Shown here piece by piece: positions 1 through 9,005 of a DNA stretch of 64,000 nucleotides. A model generated the notes under the pieces. That model saw only the letters and a list, made by a program, of their open reading frames with translations, searched no databases and was not told the DNA's origin. Origin of the DNA: a bacterium. GTDB lineage: Bacteria > Myxococcota > UBA727 > JAUIJE01. The first letter of the stretch is position 1; each line of letters starts with the position of its first letter. Location of the stretch: assembly GCA_030431455.1 (NCBI GenBank), contig JAUIJE010000009.1, forward strand, positions 248,001 through 312,000. Reading direction: 5' to 3'. A program made the translations under genes and the position numbers.

Positions 1-173
1 GCGCGTTGTTGTTGCCAAGCCTGCAGCACCTGGAGCACGGCCGCGAGGTCGGCGTCGGGGGACGCGAAGCCGTCCTGGTGCTTGGTCAACCCCATCCACA
101 GCGCTGCCTCCGGCCGCAAAGCCGCGATCTGCGCCAGGTGGTCTTGGTCGATGGAAAAGAGGGTGTCAGGCAT
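1..173 (-). CDS. partial hypothetical protein (N-terminus only), possibly DUF885-like
   Basis: The reverse strand opens at ATG 173-171 and stays open to the window edge, so about 57 residues of the N-terminus are visible, starting MPDTLFSIDQDHLAQ. There is no signal peptide. The segment LRPEAALWMGL followed by an Asp/Pro-containing stretch and a Leu/Ala-rich helix resembles the start of DUF885 hydrolase-like proteins, which begin with a phrase of the type 'P-x-A-(S/T)-x-x-G'. That resemblance is weak and from memory. It is divergent from the sigma factor gene at 281, sharing a 107-base intergenic region. The C-terminal catalytic part, if any, lies outside the window. Confidence 0.5.
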   Translation of the reverse strand, partial: MPDTLFSIDQDHLAQIAALRPEAALWMGLTKHQDGFASPDADLAAVLQVLQAWQQQR

Positions 174-213
174 TGCTTGAGCCAAAAACCACTGGATTTA
201 AGCCCACATGGAT

Positions 214-245
214 GGCTTTGGCCAGATCTTTTGGCCGCCAAAGCC
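214..245. repeat. 9-bp inverted repeat upstream of the sigma factor gene
   Basis: GGCTTTGGC (214-222) is followed 14 bases later by its exact complement GCCAAAGCC (237-245). It lies in the intergenic region between the divergent partial gene and the ECF sigma factor, 36 bases before the sigma start. It could be an operator or a 5'-leader hairpin. Repeats of this size are expected a few times by chance in 64 kb, so the function is open. Confidence 0.4.
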
Positions 246-280
246 GCCAGGTGTCACCAATACATCCACGGGGAGGATGA

Positions 281-1015
281 ATGGATCAGGGGTGGTCGGA
301 CACAGAGGGGGACAAGGAGGAAGGCACGGGTCCTTCCACGGGTGGTTCGATGACTGCAGCGACCGCACAAGACGCCTCACGCCCCGCCGGCTTGCGCTTG
401 GTGAGCGGTCCCAAGAGCGTCGACCCCGACGCCGAGGTCTGGGCGAAAGCCAAGGCCGGCGATTCGGCCGCGTTTTCGGCGCTCTTCGAAAAACACATCG
501 GGCGGGTCCAGGCGATGTGCACCCGGATGCTCCACGACCGGGCCGAGGTCGAGGACGCGGTCCAGCAGACGTTCTTTGAGGCGTGGCGGTCCTTGCACCG
601 GTTCGAGGGACGTTCGCTGTTCTCGACGTGGATCACCAAGATCGCGATCCACACGTGTCTTGGCTTCCGCCGCAAGCTCAAGCGCCTGTTCTTCTCCGAC
701 GACGTCGAGGGCGACAAGCAGGTCGAGCCCGCGATGATGGGCCCGCAGGTCTCGCCCCACGAAGGTGCGGTGGCGCTGGCCACCCAGCGCGCCCTCGATG
801 AGGTGTTGCGGCACATGACGATGAAAAAGCGCGCGGTGTTCGTGCTCGCCGAGCTCGAGGGCATGACCGCCCCGGAGGTGTCCGAGATCCTCGACATCCC
901 CGAGGCGACGGTGCGCACGCGCTTGTTCCACGCGCGCAAAGAGTTCCACAAGCGGGCGCGCAGCCACCCGGTGTTCAAAGACCGCTACGAGGGCGGCGAG
1001 GAGGTGTCGCCGTGA
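281..1015 (+). CDS. ECF-type RNA polymerase sigma factor
   Basis: The 244-residue product has sigma region 2 (about residues 55-125, with DRAEVEDAVQQTFFEAW as the DAED-like core and FSTWITKIAIHTC near the -10 recognition helix). Region 4 occupies about residues 165-225 with the helix-turn-helix MTAPEVSEILDIPEATVRTR. The start at 281 is chosen because GGGAGG at 271-276 is ideally spaced; an internal ATG at 350 has no such site. This gives an unusually long N-terminal extension of about 50 residues for an ECF factor. The stop overlaps the GTG start of the next gene by four bases (GTGA), and that gene encodes a zinc-binding anti-sigma protein, so the pair is a classic sigma/anti-sigma operon that probably responds to an envelope signal. 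Confidence 0.93.
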   Translation: MDQGWSDTEGDKEEGTGPSTGGSMTAATAQDASRPAGLRLVSGPKSVDPDAEVWAKAKAGDSAAFSALFEKHIGRVQAMCTRMLHDRAEVEDAVQQTFFEAWRSLHRFEGRSLFSTWITKIAIHTCLGFRRKLKRLFFSDDVEGDKQVEPAMMGPQVSPHEGAVALATQRALDEVLRHMTMKKRAVFVLAELEGMTAPEVSEILDIPEATVRTRLFHARKEFHKRARSHPVFKDRYEGGEEVSP

Positions 1016-2184
1016 GCCACCCCTCGTTTGATGACCTGTTCGACCTCGCCCACGGCGTGGGCACCCCGCGGACCCGGGCCCACGTCGAGACCTGCGCGGC
1101 CTGTCGCGCCGAGATCGCGGGCCAACGCCAGGTGCTCGCGGATGTGCAGGACGCGCACCGGCACGACCGGCCCGATCCGTTCACGGTGGCGCGGCACAAG
1201 CGCGCGCTGATGGGCCGCATCGGTGAGGCCGCCCGGCCCCGCCGCCGGTTGAACCTGCAAGCCGCGGCCGCGCTCGCCATCGCCGCGTGTTCGGGGGCGG
1301 CCATGGCCTACGGCGTGATTCGCTACGCCGACCGCGCGCCCGCGGTCGACCCGGTGGTGCTGGGCGCGCCGGTGCCCGCGGCCCCCGCCGCGCCCGTGGC
1401 CGTGGTCGTCGACGAGCCCGCGCCCGAGGCGGTCGAGCCCGCGCCGGTCGTCGAGGCGGCGCCCGCGCCGGTGGTGACCAAACGGCCCGCGCCGAAAAAG
1501 CGGCCCAAGCTCGCCCGCATCGAACAAAAGCCGAGCGCCAAGAAGGTCGCGGCCCGGCTCCTGGCCGAGGCCGCGGACGTGCCGAGCGGGCGCACCGCGC
1601 ACTTTGACGCCGGCGAAGTCGCCGCCCTCGCGGGCGATGCCGACGGCGCCACGCGCTCGTTTGTCCGGGCGCTGGGCAGCAAGAAGGGCGGGGCCGCGCG
1701 CGAGCGTCTGGAGATCATGGCCGGCGACGGCTCGACCAGCCGGGCGGTCGTGCTCGGTCTCATCCGCGACGACGACGTGGCCCGCAACAGCAAAGACGGC
1801 CTCAAGCTGCTGTGCCAGTGGAGCCTGGCCGAGCGCTCCGACCGCGAGGCGGTGATGTTCTGCAAGGCCGTGGCCGAGCGGTTCGGCCAAGACCCCGACG
1901 TCCGGCGCCTGGCCTTGGCCGCCGGCCGCGTGGCCGAGCACGACCTCGAGGACATGGACCTGGCGCGCCGGTTGTACACCCGCGCGATCTTGGTCTCGCA
2001 ATACGCTGGCCTGGCCAGCACCGAGGCGCTGTTGGCGCGGGCCCGGGTGCTCGCGCGCATGGGCGAGCGGGACGCGGCCGCCGCTGACCTCCGCCTGTAC
2101 ATCCACCGGCACCCGGAAGCGACCTACCAAGACGATGTCGCAGAGCTGATGCGCAGCCTGGGTGTGACCGCCCAAAAACCTTAA
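1012..2184 (+). CDS. membrane-anchored anti-sigma factor with ZAS zinc finger and TPR-like C-terminus
   Basis: The start is GTG 1012, overlapping the sigma factor stop (translational coupling). The cytoplasmic N-terminus carries the anti-sigma zinc motif HxxxCxxC (His24, Cys28, Cys31 in HVETCAACRAE). A single hydrophobic segment at about residues 82-104 (AAAALAIAACSGAAMAYGVI) should cross the membrane. Next comes an Ala/Pro/Val-rich linker (about 110-150), a Lys-rich stretch, then an alpha-helical region of about 200 residues with TPR-like periodicity (LARRLYTRAILVSQYAGLAS). By family knowledge the ZAS domain holds the sigma factor inactive. The helical outer domain could be the sensory or protein-binding part. 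390 residues is long for this family because of that domain. Confidence 0.88.
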   Translation: MSHPSFDDLFDLAHGVGTPRTRAHVETCAACRAEIAGQRQVLADVQDAHRHDRPDPFTVARHKRALMGRIGEAARPRRRLNLQAAAALAIAACSGAAMAYGVIRYADRAPAVDPVVLGAPVPAAPAAPVAVVVDEPAPEAVEPAPVVEAAPAPVVTKRPAPKKRPKLARIEQKPSAKKVAARLLAEAADVPSGRTAHFDAGEVAALAGDADGATRSFVRALGSKKGGAARERLEIMAGDGSTSRAVVLGLIRDDDVARNSKDGLKLLCQWSLAERSDREAVMFCKAVAERFGQDPDVRRLALAAGRVAEHDLEDMDLARRLYTRAILVSQYAGLASTEALLARARVLARMGERDAAAADLRLYIHRHPEATYQDDVAELMRSLGVTAQKP

Positions 2185-2185
2185 G

Positions 2186-2200
2186 AAATCAATATCTTAC
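2186..2200. repeat. AT-rich 15-bp element, copy 1 (second copy at 35204-35218)
   Basis: The sequence AAATCAATATCTTAC begins one base after the anti-sigma stop codon and recurs exactly at 35204-35218. Both copies are intergenic. In a genome near 70% GC an exact AT-rich 15-mer shared by two intergenic sites is unlikely by chance. It could be a protein-binding site or part of a dispersed intergenic element. No function is known to me. Confidence 0.6.
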
Positions 2201-2207
2201 GGTTCGC

Positions 2208-2236
2208 TTGGCGCAGCCAAGACGTTTTCATACAAT
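2208..2236 (+). promoter_or_regulatory. candidate sigma70-type promoter of the SDR gene
   Basis: TTGGCG (2208-2213) and TACAAT (2231-2236) are separated by 17 bases, a close match to the housekeeping -35/-10 consensus. Transcription would begin near 2243, leaving a leader of about 75 bases before the TTG start at 2318. That leader contains a very GC-rich hairpin around 2270-2288. The AT-rich element at 2186-2200 lies just upstream. Confidence 0.5.
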
Positions 2237-2317
2237 TCAAACTGAACGCCGGGTCGGACCCCGGGCGGGCAGGGCGCCCCCCGGGGGCGCAGGCCGTGTG
2301 GGGGCGGAGGGCCAGGG

Positions 2318-3175
2318 TTGAGTCGAAAGCCGCACGTGATTCTGGGCTGTGGGTACACGGGCCTCCGCATGGCCGCCCAATGGCGTGCGGAAGGGGCGTT
2401 TGTCATCGGCACCGCCCGCTCCGCCCTGCGCCGCGCCGACATCCAAGCCGCCGGCGCGCGGTTTGTGCCCTTCGACCTCGATGCCCCCGACCCCTTTGTG
2501 CACGACCGGCCCCGGAGCGTCACGCTGCTGTTCGGGCCGCCGCGCGGCGACGACCAGGCCACCGAAAAGCTCCGCCGGCTGGTGACCACCATCGGCCCCG
2601 ACGTGCCGGTCACGGTGGTGGTCAGCACCGCGATCTTCGGGGCCACGCGCTCGCTGCTCACCGAGCGCACCCACCCCAAGCCGCTCACCGAGCGCGCCCG
2701 CCGCTGGGCGGAGTGGGACAAAGCCGCCCTGTGCCTGCGCCTGTGCGGCTACGACGTCGCGGTCGTGCGCACCCCGGCCATCTACGGCCCCGGGCGCGAC
2801 CACCGGGCGAAGCTTTTGACCCACGCGGCCAAGGTCATCCGGCCCGCCGCCGCCACCAGCCGCATCCACGTCGACGACCTTGCCCGGCTGCTGCGGCGCA
2901 TGGCCGACAAAGGCCGGCCCCCGATCCTGCTCGCCACCGACGAGCTGCCCGCGCCGACCTGGCGGGTGGTGGAGGAGGCGTCGCGTCTGTTGCGCACCGA
3001 CCCCCCGCTGACCCTCAGCCCCGAGGAGGCCAAACAAGCCTTCTCCGAGCTGGGCTACGAGATGCGCACCAACGGCCATTCTTGCAGGAGCATTGTGCGG
3101 CCTTGGCTCGGGGTGCGCCTGCAATACCCCACCTACCGCGAGGGGTTGCGCGCGTCGTTATCCGCCGGGGGCTGA
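2318..3175 (+). CDS. NAD(P)-dependent epimerase/short-chain dehydrogenase, YeeZ-like
   Basis: The 285-residue product begins with a Rossmann motif, ILGCGYTGLRMA (GxGxxG), followed by acidic FDLDAPD. VVVSTAIFGAT and TPAIYGPGRDH match the substrate-side motifs of the YeeZ-like 'atypical' SDR group, in which the usual YxxxK is altered. The start is TTG 2318, supported by GGAGGGCCAGGG just upstream; no in-frame ATG fits better. The substrate is unknown, though family members act on nucleotide-sugar-like or other small molecules. The gene is single, with its own candidate promoter, and its 3' end overlaps the convergent ROK kinase gene by 18 bases. Confidence 0.8.
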   Translation: MSRKPHVILGCGYTGLRMAAQWRAEGAFVIGTARSALRRADIQAAGARFVPFDLDAPDPFVHDRPRSVTLLFGPPRGDDQATEKLRRLVTTIGPDVPVTVVVSTAIFGATRSLLTERTHPKPLTERARRWAEWDKAALCLRLCGYDVAVVRTPAIYGPGRDHRAKLLTHAAKVIRPAAATSRIHVDDLARLLRRMADKGRPPILLATDELPAPTWRVVEEASRLLRTDPPLTLSPEEAKQAFSELGYEMRTNGHSCRSIVRPWLGVRLQYPTYREGLRASLSAGG

Positions 3176-4087
3176 CCGGGCGTGGACCGCGGCCCCGATG
3201 ATGCCGGCGCGATCCCCGAGGGCGGGCGCCCGCCGGGCACAGCGCGCGGGGGGATGCACGACCTCGTCGAGAACTGTGGCGAGCCGCCGGCCCAGTGAGG
3301 GCGCGTGGTCGAGCACGCCTCCCCCGAGCAGGAGCACGCCGGGGTTGAGCAATGTGACGGCATGGGCAACGGCCAGCCCCACCCGGGCCGCGACCTCGTC
3401 CCACAACGAGGCCGCGTAGCCCACGCGGTCCTCGGCCGCGGCCTCGATGAGGGGCACGATCCAGGGCCGGGACCCCACCGCGCCCCGCAAGGGGGCGGGG
3501 ACACGGCCCGCGTCGAGGTCGTCCTGGACCCGGGCCTCGAGGGCGTGGCCCCCGACGTAGGCTTCGAGGCAGCCTTGGCGCCCGCAGCCGCACGTACGGC
3601 CGCCGGGCTCGACGAGGACGTGGCCGAGTTCCATGGCCACCCCTTGCGCGCCGCGGAGCAGGCGCCCCCCGCACACCGCGCCGGTGCCGAGCCCGCTGCC
3701 CCACATCACGCACAGCACGTCGTCGTGCCCGCGCCCGGCCCCGGCGGTGGCTTCGCCGAGGCAGATCGCGTCCACGTCGTTGAGCAGGGCCACGTCCCGG
3801 CCGAGCGCGGCCCGCCACCGGGCGGCCACCGGGAGGTCACGCCAGCCGAGGTTGGGCGCGTTTTTGACCACGGTGCCGTCGGGGGAGAGCATGGCCGCGC
3901 AGGCCACGCCCACCGGGCCGTCGCCCAGGGCCTGCACGCGGTGGGCGAGCACCGCGGTGATGTCCTCGAAGCTGCGCCCGGCGATGGCGTCCTTGGTGGG
4001 CGCGCCCTCGACGGTGCCGTCGGGGGCGCAGCGCGCGACCCGGAGGTGACTGCCCCCGAGGTCCACGCCGATGGCGGGACCGGTCAT
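3158..4087 (-). CDS. ROK-family sugar kinase (glucokinase-like)
   Basis: The 309-residue product starts with the phosphate-binding motif IGVDLGGSHLRVA and has NDVDAICLGEA, which places the catalytic Asp. The ROK zinc motif CGCGRQGCLEAY follows, with the three-Cys pattern intact. These are features of ROK glucokinases and related hexose or aminosugar kinases; substrate cannot be fixed from sequence. The ATG overlaps the stop of the upstream RND pump gene by four bases (ATGA), so it is translationally coupled to the efflux operon. That is a strange place for a sugar kinase and may be a matter of compact packing. The 3' end overlaps the convergent SDR gene. Confidence 0.88.
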   Translation of the reverse strand: MTGPAIGVDLGGSHLRVARCAPDGTVEGAPTKDAIAGRSFEDITAVLAHRVQALGDGPVGVACAAMLSPDGTVVKNAPNLGWRDLPVAARWRAALGRDVALLNDVDAICLGEATAGAGRGHDDVLCVMWGSGLGTGAVCGGRLLRGAQGVAMELGHVLVEPGGRTCGCGRQGCLEAYVGGHALEARVQDDLDAGRVPAPLRGAVGSRPWIVPLIEAAAEDRVGYAASLWDEVAARVGLAVAHAVTLLNPGVLLLGGGVLDHAPSLGRRLATVLDEVVHPPARCARRAPALGDRAGIIGAAVHARSAPGG

Positions 4088-7000
4088 CCTTCGCTCTGGT
4101 CAGCCACCGCGGCGGTGGGGGTGGTGGCGTCCGACGACGCTGCGGCCCGCTCCCCGTCCGCGCCGTTGTCGACGTCGTCCCCGCCCAAGAACCTCCCGAA
4201 GAACTTCGAGACCGGGATGGACAGGTCATACAACACCGGGACCACCACCAAGGTGAGGAACGTGGTGAACACCAAGCCGGTGGACACCGCCACCGCCATC
4301 CCTGACCAGAACTCCGCCGAGCGTCCGCCCACCGAGATCTTGGCGTTGATGAAGTCGATGTTCACCCCGAACACCATGGGCATCAGACCGAGCACGGTGG
4401 TGATGGCGGTGAGCAGCACCGGCCGCAGACGGATGACCCCGGCCTTGGTGATGGCCTCTTTGCGCTCGCCCCCTTTGCGGAGCTGGTCAACGATGAAGTC
4501 GATGAGTACAATGGCATTGTTGACGGCCACCCCCGCGAGGCTGATGATGCCGAGGCCGGTCATGATCACCCCGAACGGTCGCTGGAAGATGATCAGGCCC
4601 CAGAGCACGCCGATGAGGCTCAGCAGCACCGAGGTCATGATGATGAGCGGGGTGAGCAGCGAGTTGAACTGCAGCACGATGATCAACAGGATCGAGAACG
4701 CGGCGAGGAAGAACGCCCGGGACAAGAACGCCTTGGCCTTGTCTTGTTCTTCGTTCTCGCCGGCCAAGCGCCAGCTGTAGCCGTCGGGGAAGTCGAGGGC
4801 CTCGACCTTCTTGACCACGTCCTTGCGGACCTCGTCGGGGAGGCGGCCGTCGGTGTTGGCGGTGATGGCGATGACCCGATCCTGGTCTTTGTGGCGGATG
4901 GAGCCCGCGCCCGCGGTGGTGACCACGTGGGCCACCTCCCGCAGGGGGATGATCGCGCCCTCGCGGCCGGTGACGTAGAGGTTGTCGAGGGCCTCCAGGG
5001 TGTTGCGGTGCTGCCGCTCGAAGCGCACGGTGATGTCGTATTCGTCGGACCCGTCGCGAAATGCAGTGGCTTTGCTGCCGTTGATCGCGGTGCGCACCGC
5101 CGAGGCCACCCGGAAGGTGTCGGTGCCGAGGAGCTTGGCCCGCTCGCGGTCGACCCGGACCTGCACCTCGGGGCGGCCGTTGTTGAAGTCGTCCTTGAGG
5201 TCGACGAGCCCGTCGATGTTTTGGATCGCGAGGGTGACCTTCTGGGTCAACGCCCCGAGCACCGACCAGTCCGGCCCGATGACCTCGACCCCCACCGGGG
5301 GGCCGGAGGGCGGGCCCATGGCTTGCTTTTGGATGTCGAAGCGGGCCCCCGGGATCTTGAGCAGCTCGGTCCGGATGTGCTCGATGGTGACGAGCGAGCT
5401 TTCGGTGCGGTCGTCCTCGTCGAGGAAGTCGAGCTGCAGCCGGGCGAGGTGGGGGGCGGAGCCGCCGGATTGGCCCACGCCGACGTCGGCGGTGTAGTTC
5501 TTGAGGTGCTTGTTGGCGTCGAGAATGGTCTCGATGCGGCCCACGATTTCATCGGTGGCGTCGAGCCGGGTCCCGTCCGCGGCCCGCACGTCGACCACCG
5601 CGGTGTCCGGGGTCCCCGACGGGAAGAACTCGACCCCGAGGCCCAGGCTGCCGTAGAGCATGGCGGAGCCGATGAGGGTGATGAAGGTTCCGCCCATCAC
5701 CAGCGCGCGCTGGCGCAGGGCGAAGGACAACGTGCGCCGGTAGTAGCGGTACATCCACCCTTGGGGCTCAAAGTCGTCGCTCACCTCGTGCTTGTCGTCG
5801 ACGCGCAAGAACACCGCACACATCACGGGGTTGATGCAGAGGGCCACGAACAGCGACGAGAGCAGGGTGATGATCAGCGTACGGGGCAAAAAGCCCATGA
5901 ACTTGCCCATGATCCCGGGCCAGAACAGCAAGGGCACAAACGCGGCCACGGTGGTGGCGGTGGAGGCGATGACCGGCCACGCCACCTGCTTGGCCCCGAT
6001 GAGGGCGGCCTGGAAGCGGGTGTGGCCTTCGCCGAGCAAACGATAGGTGTTCTCCACGACCACGATGCTGTTGTCGACGAGCATGCCCAGCGAGAGGATG
6101 AGCGAGAACAGCACGATCATGTTCAGGGTGATGCCCATGAACTGCAGCACCGCCATGGTGATGAGCAGGGCGAGCGGAATCGCGGTCGCCACAATGAAAC
6201 TGGATCGAATGGTGAGGAAGAACGGCAGCACCAGCAGGATCAGGAGCAGGCCGGTGAGGATGTTGTTCTGCAGGTCGCTGACCATCGAGCGGATGAACTT
6301 GCTCTGGTCGCCGAGGATGGTGACCTTGGTTCCGGCGGGGAAGGTGGGCGACATCTCGTTCACGATGTCTTTGACCTCGTCGGTGATGGCGATGAGGTTT
6401 TCGCCGCCGCGTTTCTTCACCTGCAGGGTCACCGCCTCCCGGGAGCCGAGCCGGCTCTTGGTGGTGCGCTCCTTGTACGTGTCGAGCACGTGGCCGACGT
6501 CCCGGACCCGGATGGGGGCGTGTTCGCCCCCGAACACGGTGGCCTTGGTCTTGATCACCACCTCTTCGATGTCGCGCGGGTTTTCGTACTCGCCGGGCAC
6601 GCGCACCAAGAACGACGACCGGCCGGCGTCGACGCTGCCCCCCGGGAGGTTGACGTTCTCGCCCTGGACCGCGCGCACCACCTCGTCGATGCCGATCTCG
6701 TGGTAGGCGAGCCGCACCGGGTCGACCACCACCTGAATCTCCCGTTCGAGCCCGCCGGCGAGGTCCACTTCGAGCACGCCCTTGATCGTCTCCAGACGAT
6801 CTTGGACGTCCTCGGCCACGCGCTTGAGCGCGACCAGCGAATAGTCGGCCGAGAGGTTGACCGAGATGATCGGGAAGTCTTCGAAGCTGACCTCCTTGAC
6901 CTGGGGCTCGAGCGCGTCCTCGGGGAGCTTGGGCTTGGCGATGTCGACCTTCTCGCCGACCTTGCGCACCGCATCCTCGATGGAGATGTTGGGGTTGAAC

Positions 7001-7284
7001 TCGAGGGTGACCAGCCCGCTGCCCTCGGCGGACGTGGATTTCATCACCTTGAGGTCCTTGAGGTCCTTGAGCTCCTTTTCGAGCTCACGCACCACCTGGC
7101 TCTCGATGTCGGTGGGGGACACCCCGGGGTAGGGCACCGCCACCAACACCACCGGGATCTCGAGGTCGGGGGCCGCTTCGCGGGGGAGCGCGAGGTAGGC
7201 CTGGGCCCCCATGGCCGCGAGGATGAAGACGAGGATCGCCACCGCGACCCGCTTTTCCAAAAAGAAGCGGAGAAAGCCGTTCAT
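4084..7284 (-). CDS. RND-family efflux transporter inner-membrane subunit (HAE1-type)
   Basis: At 1,066 residues this is full length for an RND pump. It begins with the first transmembrane helix (VAVAILVFILAAMGAQAYLAL) and the typical EAAPDLEIPVVLV and PGVSPTDIESQV porter motifs. Two blocks of transmembrane helices follow, around residues 340-560 and 860-1030. The first contains GMLVDNSIVVVENTYR, where the paired acidic/Asn residues of the proton relay normally sit, and the second contains GVAVNNAIVLIDF. It exports drugs, lipophilic compounds or similar substrates using the proton gradient. It sits four bases downstream of the membrane fusion protein gene. No outer-membrane channel gene is in the operon, so a TolC-like partner must be encoded elsewhere. 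Confidence 0.96.
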   Translation of the reverse strand: MNGFLRFFLEKRVAVAILVFILAAMGAQAYLALPREAAPDLEIPVVLVAVPYPGVSPTDIESQVVRELEKELKDLKDLKVMKSTSAEGSGLVTLEFNPNISIEDAVRKVGEKVDIAKPKLPEDALEPQVKEVSFEDFPIISVNLSADYSLVALKRVAEDVQDRLETIKGVLEVDLAGGLEREIQVVVDPVRLAYHEIGIDEVVRAVQGENVNLPGGSVDAGRSSFLVRVPGEYENPRDIEEVVIKTKATVFGGEHAPIRVRDVGHVLDTYKERTTKSRLGSREAVTLQVKKRGGENLIAITDEVKDIVNEMSPTFPAGTKVTILGDQSKFIRSMVSDLQNNILTGLLLILLVLPFFLTIRSSFIVATAIPLALLITMAVLQFMGITLNMIVLFSLILSLGMLVDNSIVVVENTYRLLGEGHTRFQAALIGAKQVAWPVIASTATTVAAFVPLLFWPGIMGKFMGFLPRTLIITLLSSLFVALCINPVMCAVFLRVDDKHEVSDDFEPQGWMYRYYRRTLSFALRQRALVMGGTFITLIGSAMLYGSLGLGVEFFPSGTPDTAVVDVRAADGTRLDATDEIVGRIETILDANKHLKNYTADVGVGQSGGSAPHLARLQLDFLDEDDRTESSLVTIEHIRTELLKIPGARFDIQKQAMGPPSGPPVGVEVIGPDWSVLGALTQKVTLAIQNIDGLVDLKDDFNNGRPEVQVRVDRERAKLLGTDTFRVASAVRTAINGSKATAFRDGSDEYDITVRFERQHRNTLEALDNLYVTGREGAIIPLREVAHVVTTAGAGSIRHKDQDRVIAITANTDGRLPDEVRKDVVKKVEALDFPDGYSWRLAGENEEQDKAKAFLSRAFFLAAFSILLIIVLQFNSLLTPLIIMTSVLLSLIGVLWGLIIFQRPFGVIMTGLGIISLAGVAVNNAIVLIDFIVDQLRKGGERKEAITKAGVIRLRPVLLTAITTVLGLMPMVFGVNIDFINAKISVGGRSAEFWSGMAVAVSTGLVFTTFLTLVVVPVLYDLSIPVSKFFGRFLGGDDVDNGADGERAAASSDATTPTAAVADQSEG

Positions 7285-7288
7285 GATG

Positions 7289-8395
7289 TCACCGGTTCGC
7301 GCTCACCACCGGCGCGGGGGCATCGCGCCGGCAGCAGGTCATCTCTTTGTTGACCGTGACCTTTTGCCCATCGACCACCTGGCGTTGGCCGAGCACGATC
7401 AACCGGTCCCCCACCTCGAGGCCGTCGTCGACCACCACGTAGGCCCCGCGGGCGGGACCGAGGGTGACCACCCGGGAGCGGGCCACACCGTTTTCATCGA
7501 CGAACACCAACTTCTTGTCCACGTCGTCGATGACCGCGTCCCGCGGCACCACCAAGGTGTCGTCGAAATGTCGCCGCACCAGCTCGAGGCTCGCCATCAT
7601 CCCCGGGCGCAGGCGCCCCTCTTTGTTGTCCAATGTGATTTCCACCGGGAACGTGCGGGTCTTGCCGTTGGCCACCAACCCCACCTCGGTGATGGGGCCT
7701 TCGAAGGCTTGTCCCAACGCTTCGATCCACACCCTGGTCACCGCCCCGGGCTCGATGCGCACGATGTCTTGCTCGGGCACGTCCGCGTCGACCACCACCT
7801 TGCGCAAGTCCACGACCTCGAGCAGGGGCATGCCGGGCTGGGCCATCTCGCCCGGCTTTGCCGTCACATTGGTGGCCCGCCCCGCGATGGGGCTGGTGAT
7901 GATCGCCTTGCCCACCTGGACGTCGGCGAGCTCGTGGGCGGCCTCGGCCTGCTGCACCTGGGCGCGCTGCATCGACAGCTGCTGCTCGGTGGCCAGCTTC
8001 TTGGCGACCATCTTCTCGAGCCGGGCGAGCTCGGCGCGGGCGAGGTTGAGGCTCGCCTCCGCCTGCTTGCGTTGGGCCAAGGCGGCCCGGGCCCCGATGC
8101 GCACCACCGCTTGGCCGCGGCCGACCGCGTCCCCGTTGTCCTTGGGCACCGAGTCGATGCGACCGGGAATCTCGGCCGCAATGCTCACGCGTTTCAGCGC
8201 GTCGATGCGGCCATAGATCTGGACCGCGTCGGTGAACGAGGCGTGCTCGAGGACCGCGACCTCCACCGGCACCTCATATTCGGCTTTCTCCGTGGTTGCG
8301 GCGTTGGCCTCGTCGGGGCGTTTGCACGCGGTGGACCATGCCAGGCTGCACAGCAGCACGATCCACGTCGAGGAACGCAGGGCAGGGACTGTCAT
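7289..8395 (-). CDS. RND efflux periplasmic adaptor (membrane fusion) lipoprotein
   Basis: The 368-residue product starts at ATG 8395, overlapping the tetR stop by four bases, with GGAG upstream. The N-terminus is a lipoprotein signal (WIVLLCSLAWSTAC). Then come a beta-barrel/lipoyl-like half motif (SIAAEIPGRIDSVPKDNGDAV), a long alpha-hairpin of about residues 115-190 rich in Ala/Glu/Lys, the second lipoyl half (IISPIAGRATNVTAKPGEMA) and a C-terminal beta-barrel and membrane-proximal domain. This is the HlyD/AcrA-type arrangement. It bridges the RND pump encoded four bases downstream with an outer-membrane channel. Longer readings with an upstream start are rejected because they run through tetR. 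Confidence 0.94.
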   Translation of the reverse strand: MTVPALRSSTWIVLLCSLAWSTACKRPDEANAATTEKAEYEVPVEVAVLEHASFTDAVQIYGRIDALKRVSIAAEIPGRIDSVPKDNGDAVGRGQAVVRIGARAALAQRKQAEASLNLARAELARLEKMVAKKLATEQQLSMQRAQVQQAEAAHELADVQVGKAIITSPIAGRATNVTAKPGEMAQPGMPLLEVVDLRKVVVDADVPEQDIVRIEPGAVTRVWIEALGQAFEGPITEVGLVANGKTRTFPVEITLDNKEGRLRPGMMASLELVRRHFDDTLVVPRDAVIDDVDKKLVFVDENGVARSRVVTLGPARGAYVVVDDGLEVGDRLIVLGQRQVVDGQKVTVNKEMTCCRRDAPAPVVSANR

Positions 8396-8997
8396 TTTCC
8401 GTCTCCTGGGGGGGTGGGGAGCACCCCATACAAAAACAAGTCGAGAACCGCGCCCACGTCGGGCGGCGCCGGCATGTCGGGTTGTTCGCGGGCGCGCAAC
8501 CGGGCGAACAACGCCGAGAACAACAACGCCATAAACGCCTGGGCCGCGACGTCGGGGGGCTGGCGCAGCGGGGCATCGGCGAACAACGCGACGGTGGCCA
8601 CAAAGCACCGCATCTGGGCCTCTTGCACGTCGAAGGTCCCCGCGATCTCCGGGGGCGTCGACTCCAGCCGGAGCATCAAGCTCAAGATCGCGGGGTGCTC
8701 GTCACAAAAACGCACGTGCTCGTCGGCCAACGCGCGCAGCGCGGCCTCGAGGGGCAAGTGGGCCACCCCCTCGACGGTCTCGAGGTAGCCCTCCAGCGAC
8801 GTCGACAACAACGTGCGGATGAGGTCGGCCTTGTTGCCAAAGTAGTAGTAGAGCATCGGCTTGGTCACGCCCGCGGCCTCGGCGATTTCGCGCATGCTCG
8901 TCTGGGAAAAGCCCTTCCGCGCGAACAACTCCGCGGCGTGTTCGAGCAAGGTCTCCGCCGTGCTCGATTCGGGTAGAGGGGCTTCGGGGCCAGCCAT
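8392..8997 (-). CDS. TetR/AcrR-family repressor of the efflux operon
   Basis: The 201-residue product has an N-terminal TetR helix-turn-helix (about residues 13-58) with AAELFARKGFSQTSMREIAE followed by AGVTKPMLYYYFGNKADLI, a near-consensus match. The C-terminal ligand-binding helices are variable, as usual. The start at ATG 8997 is chosen because the TetR domain begins right after it and because an inverted repeat lies 8-21 bases upstream. It is first in the operon tetR-MFP-RND-ROK with stop-start overlaps, so it probably represses itself and the pump until an inducer binds. Confidence 0.94.
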   Translation of the reverse strand: MAGPEAPLPESSTAETLLEHAAELFARKGFSQTSMREIAEAAGVTKPMLYYYFGNKADLIRTLLSTSLEGYLETVEGVAHLPLEAALRALADEHVRFCDEHPAILSLMLRLESTPPEIAGTFDVQEAQMRCFVATVALFADAPLRQPPDVAAQAFMALLFSALFARLRAREQPDMPAPPDVGAVLDLFLYGVLPTPPGDGK

Positions 8998-9005
8998 GCG
9001 CTTAC

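Noticed and set aside
4744-7353. An 869-codon forward frame opposite the RND pump gene
   Set aside because: It is a composition shadow of a well-supported transporter gene, without motif or promoter support.
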